13,436 nucleotides of DNA, taken from the NCBI GenBank assembly GCA_001462255.1, contig LIUJ01000156.1, positions 1-13,436 on the forward strand, written 5' to 3'. Numbering within the stretch: the stretch's first letter is position 1; the number at the start of each line of letters is the position of its first letter. Below, one piece after another: positions 1-6,697 of this stretch. The notes under the pieces are model-generated. The model did no database searches and was not told where the DNA came from. It saw only the letters and a list, made by a program, of their open reading frames with translations. The position numbers and the translations under genes are program-made. The DNA comes from Fibrobacteria bacterium GUT77. GTDB taxonomy: Bacteria > Fibrobacterota > Chitinivibrionia > Chitinivibrionales > Chitinispirillaceae.

Positions 1-68
1 CGTTCATTTTTGTGGTATCAGCGTACTTTACATTCATCCCAACGATCCTCGCCTACATCAAAATATAA
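1..68 (+). CDS. 3' end of a gene for a hydrophobic, probably membrane protein (partial)
   Basis: Reading from base 3, 21 codons run from the window edge to a TAA at 66-68. The residues are almost all hydrophobic or aromatic (FIFVVSAYFTFIP, then TILAYIKI), which fits the last transmembrane helix of a membrane protein. No family can be assigned from so short a tail. The neighbouring frame (base 1) is also open to 147 and hydrophobic at its end, as expected for T-rich DNA, so the frame choice is uncertain. It could be chance. Confidence 0.3.
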   Translation, partial: FIFVVSAYFTFIPTILAYIKI

Positions 69-147
69 GTTCATACTTTTTGTACTATTATGGTTATACA
101 TCGCGATTTTCGCCAACCCTACCAAAATAATATTTGGGCACGGATAG

Positions 148-172
148 TGTCAAGTTTTTTGTAAAATCTTTT
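148..172. repeat. T-rich element resembling 11347-11368
   Basis: On the minus strand this reads AAAGATTTTACAAAAAACTT followed by GACA. The minus strand of 11347-11368 reads AAAGTTTACTAAAAACTTTA followed by CA. With one or two gaps most bases match. It lies just downstream of the Rpn-like remnant, so it may be the edge of a dispersed element or a leftover hairpin. With two degenerate AT-rich copies the similarity could be chance. Confidence 0.25.
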
Positions 173-179
173 ATGGGCG

Positions 180-332
180 TTACAGGCCCTCGATTTCCGT
201 CTCGGTTAGACCTGTCATTTTCGCGATTCTTGATATTGGCATTTTTTCTACGAAATTCAGCTCTCTCGCGGTTTGGAGCAACCGTTGCTTGGCCTCCTCG
301 TCCAACTCCTTGCGGGTTTCGGTGTCGGCGTC
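180..332 (-). pseudogene. Remnant resembling the C-terminal tail of an Rpn-family (PD-(D/E)XK) nuclease/putative transposase
   Basis: One minus-strand frame is open for 50 codons between a stop at 333-335 and a TAA at 180-182. The peptide begins DADTETRKELDEEAKQRLL and ends PISRIAKMTGLTETEIEGL. The pattern of a charged helix followed by a short helix-turn-helix-like 'I..I...TGL...EIE.L' end is common at the C-terminus of Rpn-type recombination-promoting nucleases. It has no start codon near its upstream end, is preceded by an in-frame stop, and the nuclease core is absent, so it is a decayed fragment. The family call is from pattern memory only. The rest of 69-459 is AT-rich DNA in which I see no other gene. 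Confidence 0.42.
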
Positions 333-439
333 TTAGAGCGTTTGGGCCAAAACAAACCGGCCTATTAGCCCGTGTTTTTCTGAAGGTCTTCGCGGTTAGA
401 ATCAAAATATTGTTTATACGTTTTGTATTATCGCCGTCG

Positions 440-445
440 TATAAT
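440..445 (+). promoter_or_regulatory. TATAAT -10 box ahead of the antitoxin-like gene
   Basis: A perfect TATAAT lies 14 bases before the ATG at 460. No good -35 box is seen at 16-18 bases upstream. If used, transcription would start near 452, leaving a leader of about 8 bases for the ATG at 460. A start at the internal ATG (526) would instead have a leader of roughly 70 bases. Confidence 0.3.
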
Positions 446-459
446 ATATATTTAATGAT

Positions 460-768
460 ATGAACCCGATATTTGAATTTAGCCGGTCAGCCTCCAAACA
501 CGGTATATTGGAATCTGATATTATAATGACTGAAGATGAAGAAGCCGTCGCCGACGCTCTTGATGAAGAGTATACGAAGAATCCGCCGGAACCGGGGCCG
601 GATGGGACGGGGGCGTGGACTAAATGGAGGCGTAATGTCGCCCATATAATAGCGATTGACAACGCGTCGGCAACATACCTTCGGTGCAAAGCGTTCGCGA
701 CGCATAAAACGCCTACTGAACTCGTTCAAGAGATGATACAAAAGGAAATCGCCGCAACACAGGGATGA
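460..768 (+). CDS. Antitoxin-like small protein carrying an in-frame toxin N-terminal remnant
   Basis: The 102 residues fall into two parts. Residues 1-22 (IFEFSRSASKHGILESDI core) resemble the extreme N-terminus of small toxins whose first helix has the pattern 'F..SA.KHGI...DI'. From the internal ATG at 526 (residue 23, MTEDEEAVADALDEEYTKNP) the protein looks like the partner antitoxin: an acidic start, a PPEPGPDGTG stretch, and the ending CKAFATHKTPTELVQEMIQ, which resembles the DNA-binding/dimerisation tail of ribbon-helix-helix-type antitoxins. The catalytic body of the toxin is missing. The simplest reading is a deletion inside a toxin-antitoxin pair that joined the toxin's first codons to the antitoxin. 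Translation may start at 460 (no clear Shine-Dalgarno) or 526 (GGAA 12 bases upstream). Family assignment is by pattern, not by search. It faces gcvPA convergently. Confidence 0.6.
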   Translation: MNPIFEFSRSASKHGILESDIIMTEDEEAVADALDEEYTKNPPEPGPDGTGAWTKWRRNVAHIIAIDNASATYLRCKAFATHKTPTELVQEMIQKEIAATQG

Positions 769-826
769 CTGCCGACCACCCTTTCCGCACGTTTGGTAGG
801 ATTTTTAATACTGGGGATGGCAACGG

Positions 827-2188
827 TCAGACGACTCTCCGCAACTCCTCGACAAACGCGTCGATTTCACGGCGCGTTCTCTTTTCCGTTACCGCCACGA
901 GCAGCGCGTTGTCCGCGCCGTCGTAGTCGTAGTATCGGCCGATGGGAATTCCGGCGGCGAAACCTTTGGTCAACATCGCTTTCACGCATTCGTCGGCGCT
1001 TATCGGCAGATCGATCACGAACTCGTTGAATATCGGTGCGTCGTATGTTTTTATCGACGGGATTGACGTCTTGATACGTTCGCGCAGGTAGACCGCCTTG
1101 TTGCGGCAAAGCGTTGCTACGTCAACAAGGCCTTGTTTTCCTATTAATGACAGGTATACGTGCGCGCGCAACGCGCAGAGCGCCTCGTTTGAGCAGATGT
1201 TTGACGTCGCCTTTTCCCGCCTGATGTGTTGTTCGCGAGCTTGTAACGACAGCACGAATCCGTCGCGGCCGTTCGTGTCGGTAGTACGCGCTACGATTCG
1301 TCCCGGCATTTTTCTCGCCAAAGATTTTTTCGCGCCTATGAAGCCGAGGTACGGGCCGCCGAATGAGAGCGGTATTCCCATGGATTGACCCTCGCCGACG
1401 GCGATGTCGAAACCTTGTTCCCCGGGCGTTTTTATCAACGCTAAAGACAACGGGTTGACGGATTGAACGGTTATGGCGCCTACGCTCTTGCATTTGTCGA
1501 CTATGTCGGAATGATCGTCTATAACGCCGAAGAAATTCGGGTTTTGAAGGACGATAGCCGCGATTTTATTATTAATACCGTTGATGCAATTATTTATTGA
1601 CGACCGGTCAAGCGTTCCGTCGCGTAACGTCGGTATCTCTATTATGTCGATTCCCAAATTGATCGTATGCGTTTTTAGCATCTTTCGGTATATGGGGTTT
1701 ACGCCCCCGTCGATTATAATCGTGCGCCTATCCGTTGCTGATAACGCCATTTTGCAGGCTTCAAAGATCGCAGTGCCGCCGTCGTAGAGCGAGGCGTTGG
1801 AGATTTCCATTCCGGTAAGGCGGCATATTTGCGATTGGTATTCGTAGATTGCCTGTAGCGTGCCTTGCGAGAGTTCGGGTTGGTATGGCGTGTATGCGGT
1901 GTAGAACTCGCTGCGTGAGGCTACGGCGTCTACGGCGGCGGGGATGAAGTGGTCGTAGAATCCGCCGCCGAGAAAGGAGATAAGGCGCGTGTCGTTCATC
2001 GACGCCAATTTTTCGCACTCCGCCGCCGTTTCGAGTTCGGAGAGGCCGTCGGCGTCAAAAAAATTTTGTGCCGACGGGTGGGGAGACAGCGAGGCGGGAA
2101 TGTCCGCGAAGAGGTCGTCTATTGACGAGACACCGCAGGCGCTGAGCATTTCGGCGCGTTGGGCGGATGTTACGGATATGAATGACAT
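827..2188 (-). CDS. gcvPA: Glycine dehydrogenase (decarboxylating) subunit 1, P-protein alpha subunit
   Basis: This is the N-terminal half of the split P-protein of the glycine cleavage system, which decarboxylates glycine and passes the aminomethyl group to lipoyl-GcvH. The 453 residues match the usual length of GcvPA. Family stretches include FLGGGFYDHFIP (residues 72-83), EFYTAYTPYQPELSQGTLQ (94-112) and SLYDGGTA (133-140). The PLP-binding lysine sits in the other subunit, GcvPB, which normally follows directly. Here the next DNA is the convergent antitoxin-like gene and a gene-poor stretch, so gcvPB must lie elsewhere or be lost. The start lies 4 bp after the gcvH stop. Only a weak AGAGAG lies 11 bases before the ATG, so translation is probably coupled to gcvH. 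Confidence 0.95.
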   Translation of the reverse strand: MSFISVTSAQRAEMLSACGVSSIDDLFADIPASLSPHPSAQNFFDADGLSELETAAECEKLASMNDTRLISFLGGGFYDHFIPAAVDAVASRSEFYTAYTPYQPELSQGTLQAIYEYQSQICRLTGMEISNASLYDGGTAIFEACKMALSATDRRTIIIDGGVNPIYRKMLKTHTINLGIDIIEIPTLRDGTLDRSSINNCINGINNKIAAIVLQNPNFFGVIDDHSDIVDKCKSVGAITVQSVNPLSLALIKTPGEQGFDIAVGEGQSMGIPLSFGGPYLGFIGAKKSLARKMPGRIVARTTDTNGRDGFVLSLQAREQHIRREKATSNICSNEALCALRAHVYLSLIGKQGLVDVATLCRNKAVYLRERIKTSIPSIKTYDAPIFNEFVIDLPISADECVKAMLTKGFAAGIPIGRYYDYDGADNALLVAVTEKRTRREIDAFVEELRRVV

Positions 2189-2192
2189 TGAT

Positions 2193-2579
2193 TTATTCGC
2201 TCTCTAAGAATTTTTCGTAGGCCGCGGCGTCCATAAGGGCGTTGAGTTCGGAGGCGTCCGCGAGTTTGACCGTGTAGAGCCAGCCGGCGCCGTAAGGATC
2301 GTCGTTTATGGCCTCCGGCGCGGAGTCTAAGGCGTTGTTAACGGCGGTCACGACGCCGGAGACGGGCGACATCAAGTCGCTTGCCGCTTTTACGGACTCA
2401 ATTACGCCGGATTCGTGATTTTGGGTGAGTTGCGCGCCGACTTTGGGGAACTCTACGAAAGTTATGTCGCCCAAAGTGTCTTGGGCATGGGCTGTTATGC
2501 CTACCGTGGCGGCGTCGTTTTCCAACCTTACCCATTCGTGGGTCTGGGAATATTTGAGATTCGGGGGGATTTGGGTCAT
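2193..2579 (-). CDS. gcvH: Glycine cleavage system H protein
   Basis: The 128-residue lipoyl carrier shuttles the aminomethyl group between the P and T proteins. It shows the H-protein signature: THEWVRLEND near residue 13, VGITAHAQDTLGDITFVE (27-43), and the lipoylation site ESVKAASD with lysine 64. The length is normal. A strong Shine-Dalgarno AAGGAGG (2587-2593) lies 7 bases before the ATG. It follows gcvT after a 48-bp AT-rich gap and precedes gcvPA by 4 bp, so the three genes are almost certainly one transcript. It needs lipoylation by LplA or LipB/LipA, not seen in this window. Confidence 0.97.
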   Translation of the reverse strand: MTQIPPNLKYSQTHEWVRLENDAATVGITAHAQDTLGDITFVEFPKVGAQLTQNHESGVIESVKAASDLMSPVSGVVTAVNNALDSAPEAINDDPYGAGWLYTVKLADASELNALMDAAAYEKFLESE

Positions 2580-2627
2580 AAGATTGCCTCCTTAGTTAGG
2601 GTCAAGGTCAAAATATTAAAATTAAGA

Positions 2628-3728
2628 TCATAAATATAAATTAATGTCGGCTCGTACGGTTCCGTTTTTATGGAAAGGCGTTACCGTTGTTTTACCGTAT
2701 AGTAAGTTTTTGCCGCTTATTATCGATACGGTTGTATTAATGCCGGCGTATTCTTTATCAATATACGCTAACGCTATCGCGTGGGTTTGGGTTGGGGAAA
2801 AACAGGCGCTGGTTATCGTGCCGACCGTTTTGTCGTCTATCACTACGGTGTCGCCTCGGCGCGCCGTTCTTCTTCCGTCTATACTTATCCCCGATAAAAG
2901 TTGATCGCGTAGCGATGTGTTCAATACTTTATCCGATCCTATAAACCGTTTGTTTTTTGATATCGCGTAAGTGAAGCCCGACTGGGCGGCGTTTCTGTCG
3001 GCGGACAGTTCATGGCCGTATAGCGGGTATCCCATCTCCAATCTTAGGATGTCCCTTGCCCCTAAGCCGGCGGGGACGGTGCCGTTGTTCACACAGTCGT
3101 TCCAAAAATCAGCGGCGACATCGACGGGGCAGTATATCTCGAAACCTATCTCGCCGGTGTAGCCGGTGCGGCTGATTGTTACTTCGGTCTGTTTGTAGTA
3201 ATTGCGCATGAATCTATAATATCTAAGGCCGTCTATCGGGTGCGTTAGTATAGACGCGGCTATTTTGGGGGATTTGGGGCCTTGTAGGTCCATCTTGGCG
3301 GTGGCGTCGGATACGTTTTCAACGGACGTGCCGTTGGAGACGCGTCCGGCTATCCAGTCGAAGTCGGTGGCCTCGTTAGCGGCGTTTATCACTACCATGA
3401 ACTCGGCCTCCGCTTGTCTGTAGGTAATCAAATCGTCTATAACCCCGCCGTCGTCATTGCATAGAAAACCGTACCGGCAGGCGCCGATCGCTAGGTTGGC
3501 GATGTCGTTGCTTAACAACCGGTCGAGGTCGGCGGCGGCTGACGGGCCGCGCAGTAAAAGCTCCCCCATGTGGCAGGTGTCGAAAATCGCCGCGCCTAAG
3601 CGTGCCGCGCCATGCTCGGCGATGATCCCGTCGGCGTATTGGATGGGCATATCATATCCGCCGAACGGGGCCATCTTGGCGCCGAGCGCCGTGTGGACGG
3701 GGCGCAAGACGGTTGTTTTCATCGTCAC
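2628..3728 (-). CDS. gcvT: Glycine cleavage system T protein (aminomethyltransferase)
   Basis: GcvT moves the methylene group from aminomethyl-lipoyl-GcvH to tetrahydrofolate and releases ammonia. The 366 residues are the normal length. Recognisable stretches are MAPFGGYDMPIQY (19-31), FDTCHMGE (49-56), GGVIDDLITY (94-103, with the conserved catalytic Asp region at 98-99), the SRTGYTGEIGFEIYCP folate-binding stretch, and LRLEMGYPLYGHEL. The GTG start at 3726-3728 overlaps the upstream nitroreductase-like stop (GTGA, 4 bp) and has AGGA 8 bases upstream. An ATG two codons later (3720-3722) is possible but has poorer spacing. The overlap implies co-transcription with the upstream gene. Confidence 0.96.
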   Translation of the reverse strand: MTMKTTVLRPVHTALGAKMAPFGGYDMPIQYADGIIAEHGAARLGAAIFDTCHMGELLLRGPSAAADLDRLLSNDIANLAIGACRYGFLCNDDGGVIDDLITYRQAEAEFMVVINAANEATDFDWIAGRVSNGTSVENVSDATAKMDLQGPKSPKIAASILTHPIDGLRYYRFMRNYYKQTEVTISRTGYTGEIGFEIYCPVDVAADFWNDCVNNGTVPAGLGARDILRLEMGYPLYGHELSADRNAAQSGFTYAISKNKRFIGSDKVLNTSLRDQLLSGISIDGRRTARRGDTVVIDDKTVGTITSACFSPTQTHAIALAYIDKEYAGINTTVSIISGKNLLYGKTTVTPFHKNGTVRADINLYL

Positions 3729-4384
3729 TTGGGATATCCTACCGGATGATTAAGCAAAATTTTTTGCGCGCTTTTGAGTTTCAAGACCGCCGCGGTCTTC
3801 TCCGCGTCGATCATTGCCCTCGGCACCGTAACTAATCCGGCCGCGGCGCAGAACAGCGATATGTTTTGCGAGACCATACCGGCGTCCATTGCGGCCATGG
3901 CCGTCGTGCCGGCGTCATTCGCGCCGTCGGGGAAGCGGCCGTAATCGGATACGAGGATAAGGTTGACCGGCGCGGCGGCTACGAAAGCCTGTTGCGGGGC
4001 GATGACCGCGCGGTGGTCGCCGGCGGCTATCGGTTCCAGCGTGTTCTTTTTGGCGTCGTAAAGGTAGGCTCCCTCCGGTGTTATTACGTAGATGTCGATG
4101 TCTTGGACGTTGCGTGCCGACGGCGCCGTCCTGCCGCCCGTAGCGGCGCGGTTTACGCCGTTGCCCGCCCAAAGTAGGTCTGACAAATCCTGCTCGGAGA
4201 GCTTTTTGGCACCGAATTCGCGGGTGGACATACGTTTGGACAAGGCCTCCATGAGCGTGGCCTTGCGGGTCGTGTCGGGTTTCTTCAGCGCGACGGGCTT
4301 TAGGGCGTTTGGTTGCGCGACGGCGACGGTTGCGCCGCATAGCAACGCGGCGGTTACGGCGGTTAGGATGGCGCGTGCGTTCAT
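3725..4384 (-). CDS. Exported SagB/nitroreductase-family oxidoreductase
   Basis: A 219-residue protein with a signal peptide (MNARAILTAVTAALLCGATV, likely cleavage at AVA|Q, after residue 23) and no lipobox, so probably periplasmic. The mature part matches the compact nitroreductase/SagB-like FMN fold: KRMSTREFGAKKLSEQDLSD (50-69), LLWAGNGVNR (70-79), GGRTAPSARNVQDIDIYV (83-100), an MDAGMVSQNISLFCAAAGL helix (166-184), and a HPVGYPK end. The arginine/serine pair in RMSTREF and the T-A-P-S-A-R segment are typical FMN contacts. The substrate is unknown. AAGGAG (4394-4399) sits 9 bases before the ATG. It is the first gene of the run that continues into gcvT with a 4-bp overlap, an unusual partner for glycine cleavage. 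Confidence 0.85.
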   Translation of the reverse strand: MNARAILTAVTAALLCGATVAVAQPNALKPVALKKPDTTRKATLMEALSKRMSTREFGAKKLSEQDLSDLLWAGNGVNRAATGGRTAPSARNVQDIDIYVITPEGAYLYDAKKNTLEPIAAGDHRAVIAPQQAFVAAAPVNLILVSDYGRFPDGANDAGTTAMAAMDAGMVSQNISLFCAAAGLVTVPRAMIDAEKTAAVLKLKSAQKILLNHPVGYPK

Positions 4385-4436
4385 GGTATAACACTCCTTG
4401 ATAAGGGTGATTGTTGATATTATTAGTGAATTATTG

Positions 4437-4466
4437 AATATATATTAAAATAAGGTTAAGAATCAA
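4437..4466 (-). promoter_or_regulatory. Candidate promoter for the nitroreductase-gcvTH-gcvPA run
   Basis: On the minus strand TTGATT (4461-4466) is followed after 18 bases by TATATT (4437-4442), about 50 bases before the first start codon. The same TTGATT/TATATT pair with 17-base spacing precedes the alcohol dehydrogenase (11245-11273). An 11-mer, GGTTAAGAATC on the plus strand (4454-4464), overlaps the -35 box and recurs in the ADH leader. No glycine riboswitch fold was recognised in 4385-4561. On the plus strand TATAAA (4532-4537) may serve the divergent lipoprotein gene, but without a -35 box. Confidence 0.4.
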
Positions 4467-4561
4467 ATAATCGTTGCGAATAATATGTGCGGTTATGTAT
4501 ATTTGTTTTAATATTAAAAGTCGTTTCCGCCTATAAACCATAATTACGAGAGAATCGTAGC

Positions 4562-6697
4562 GTGTTTATGCGTTCCGTCATGTATATTGCCGCTGTAGGT
4601 TTGGCGCTCGTTATCTCCTCATGTTCCTTTTTGGAGAAAAGGGGCGAGGGGGTGGCCGAGGCGCGGATTGTTGTTGGGGAGGTTTCGCTTAATCGGGGCG
4701 GAGAGGTCAAAGAGGTTGCCGTCGGAACGCGGTTTATGACTCACGACGCGCTTGTCACGGGCGCGGCGTCTAAGGTTAAGGTAACGTTGGGGGCCATCAA
4801 CATATTCGTCAACGAAGGCGCGTCGCTTCGATTTTTGCCGCCCGCCGAGGCGGAGAGTTGCGTAGTAGCCGCCGAGAGGGGCGCGTACTACTTCTCCGTG
4901 CCGGCGGGCGGGCACGCTGTGTTGTGTCACTTCGGGGATATGAGTTTGAGTATTAAGGCGGGCGCGTACGCCGCGCTCGCTATAGATTCGTCCGGTCGGC
5001 TCGCTGAGTTTTTTGTTTTGGGCGGGCGGGCGTCGGTTCGGCGCGGCGCGGATTCTAGAGAGCTCGCGCCATGCGAGGTTGTGGTGCTTGACGCCGCCGG
5101 AATTTCCGAGGACGAGGTCGTTACGGCGGGTCGCGGCGCGGCGGTGGAACGGCTCAAGGATTGGGTCGGCGAGACGGTCATTGATAAGGCGATTGCCCAA
5201 GGCATGTGTATGCCCGGCTCGGAGACGGCGCCTATTGATTCACAGGCGGCGTGGAGAAGAGTGACGCGGCGTCCGACGGCAACTCCCACGGCAATCCCGG
5301 CGTCCAAAGATGCGGAGGAGGATCCCGCCGTAAAGACGGCGCCGGCGATTGATACTATGAAAGCGGTGAAACACGGCGCGCAATCGCAGCCGACGCGACA
5401 AACGGCGGAGTTTATGATTGAGTACATAGTAGGACCGAGGCGGATATACGCCGGCGAGGAGTTTACTCTAAGGTGCGGCACGGTCGGCAACGCCGACGTG
5501 ACCAAATACGTGTGGCGTTTTGACGGGGTCGGCGAATTGCTAATCTCCAAAACGGATGAATCGCAGGTTACGGTCACGCTTGAAAAGACGGGCGAGTATA
5601 TTGTTACGTGCGAGGTTATGGGGGAGAAGGGGACGCTCGCCTCGCAGACGGTAAGGATTTGGGTTGTGGCCGCCAAAGTGACGGTTAGCGCCGGCGGGCC
5701 GTATAAGGCCATGCTCAATAAACCGATAAACTTGCTTGGAAACGCCGCCGGTCGCAATGTTAGGATAGCGCGGTACGAATGGTACGTTTCGCAAGGTGGG
5801 AAGCCGGACTATGTTTTGACGGAAAACGCCGCCGTTTCGCATACGTTCACGAAATCCGGCGACCATAAGGTGGTTTTTACCGCGAGGCTCGTCGACGGTT
5901 CGGCGGTCAGCGATACGGCGACGGTCAACGTGGAAAGTTTGCGCCCCACGGCGAACGCCGGGGCGGATGTCGTATCTAAGCCCGACGGTAAGTTGAAGCT
6001 GAAGGGAACCGCCTATTCCCCCGACGGTAAGATTACAAAGTACGAGTGGGACTTCAACGGCGACGGTGTCTTCGATTGGAGTTCGGAATCGTCGGGCGAA
6101 ACCGAGTACGCGTTCAAAGCCTACGCCATGCCGATTTTTAGGGCGACCGACACCGAGGGCAACACAGCGACCGATACCATGCGCGTAGTAATCTGTCCCA
6201 AGGACATGACCACGGTGGAGAATGGGAAGTTTTGCGTTGACAAATACGAATGGCCCAACCGGCGCGATGCCGTGCCGCTTACAAACGTGAGTTGGCACGA
6301 AGCGGCCAAAACCTGCGAGGGTGTAGGCAAGAGGCTATGCGCGCCCGACGAGTGGAAACGCGCCTGCAGAAACGGTAGCGACTATAAACCGGCGGACGGC
6401 AACTCTTACCCTTACGGCGACGAGTTCGACGACCGTAAGTGCAATACGCTGGGATCCCCCAAGTCGAAAAACGCGCTTGTACCCGCCGGTAAGCTCGGTG
6501 AGTGCGTCGGCGCGTTGGGCGCATACGACATGAGCGGCAACGCCGCCGAGTGGACGGCACCCGCGTCCGCCTCCGCCAAGGCGCAGGCGTTCGGCGGATT
6601 CTACCAAAGCGGCGCCGAGGAAAGCGGTTGCGAATCAAGCGTGATGCTTGACAAAGATAAAAAATATATATACACGGGGTTCAGATGTTGCAAATGA
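4562..6697 (+). CDS. Surface/outer-membrane lipoprotein: FecR-like, PKD-like repeats, FGE (SUMF1)-like C-terminus
   Basis: A 711-residue lipoprotein: the signal peptide ends in a lipobox, ISSC, with acylated Cys21. Residues ~36-180 look like a FecR-type domain (VVGEVSLNRGG, then VGTRFMTHDALVTGAASKV). Residues ~230-280 are a Thr/Pro/Ala-rich linker. Three PKD-like beta domains follow (~286-370, ~373-458, ~462-545); the last has WDFNGDGVFD (496-505), which resembles a calcium-binding loop. Residues ~546-711 are FGE-sulfatase-like: FCVDKYEWPN, VSWHEAAKTC, GKRLCAPDEWKRAC, YPYGDEF, DMSGNAAEWT, GFRCC. The catalytic cysteine pair region of true formylglycine-generating enzymes is not evident (one Cys, 690, after GGFYQ), so it is probably a structural or ligand-binding domain. 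GTG at 4562 has GAGAGAA 7 bases upstream; ATG at 4568 is an alternative. It overlaps lnt. Confidence 0.85.
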   Translation: MFMRSVMYIAAVGLALVISSCSFLEKRGEGVAEARIVVGEVSLNRGGEVKEVAVGTRFMTHDALVTGAASKVKVTLGAINIFVNEGASLRFLPPAEAESCVVAAERGAYYFSVPAGGHAVLCHFGDMSLSIKAGAYAALAIDSSGRLAEFFVLGGRASVRRGADSRELAPCEVVVLDAAGISEDEVVTAGRGAAVERLKDWVGETVIDKAIAQGMCMPGSETAPIDSQAAWRRVTRRPTATPTAIPASKDAEEDPAVKTAPAIDTMKAVKHGAQSQPTRQTAEFMIEYIVGPRRIYAGEEFTLRCGTVGNADVTKYVWRFDGVGELLISKTDESQVTVTLEKTGEYIVTCEVMGEKGTLASQTVRIWVVAAKVTVSAGGPYKAMLNKPINLLGNAAGRNVRIARYEWYVSQGGKPDYVLTENAAVSHTFTKSGDHKVVFTARLVDGSAVSDTATVNVESLRPTANAGADVVSKPDGKLKLKGTAYSPDGKITKYEWDFNGDGVFDWSSESSGETEYAFKAYAMPIFRATDTEGNTATDTMRVVICPKDMTTVENGKFCVDKYEWPNRRDAVPLTNVSWHEAAKTCEGVGKRLCAPDEWKRACRNGSDYKPADGNSYPYGDEFDDRKCNTLGSPKSKNALVPAGKLGECVGALGAYDMSGNAAEWTAPASASAKAQAFGGFYQSGAEESGCESSVMLDKDKKYIYTGFRCCK

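Noticed and set aside
134..463. 109-codon plus-strand and 103-codon minus-strand open frames in the gene-poor start
   Set aside because: Neither shows a ribosome binding site or family pattern; the Rpn-like remnant lies in a third frame and explains the region better.
769..826. Terminator between the antitoxin-like gene and gcvPA
   Set aside because: Only a weak CCTACC/GGTGG pairing is present with no proper T-run on either strand.
4385..4561. Glycine riboswitch ahead of the gcv run
   Set aside because: The leader between the predicted promoter and the first ATG is only about 50 bases, far too short for a glycine aptamer, and the first gene is not gcvT.
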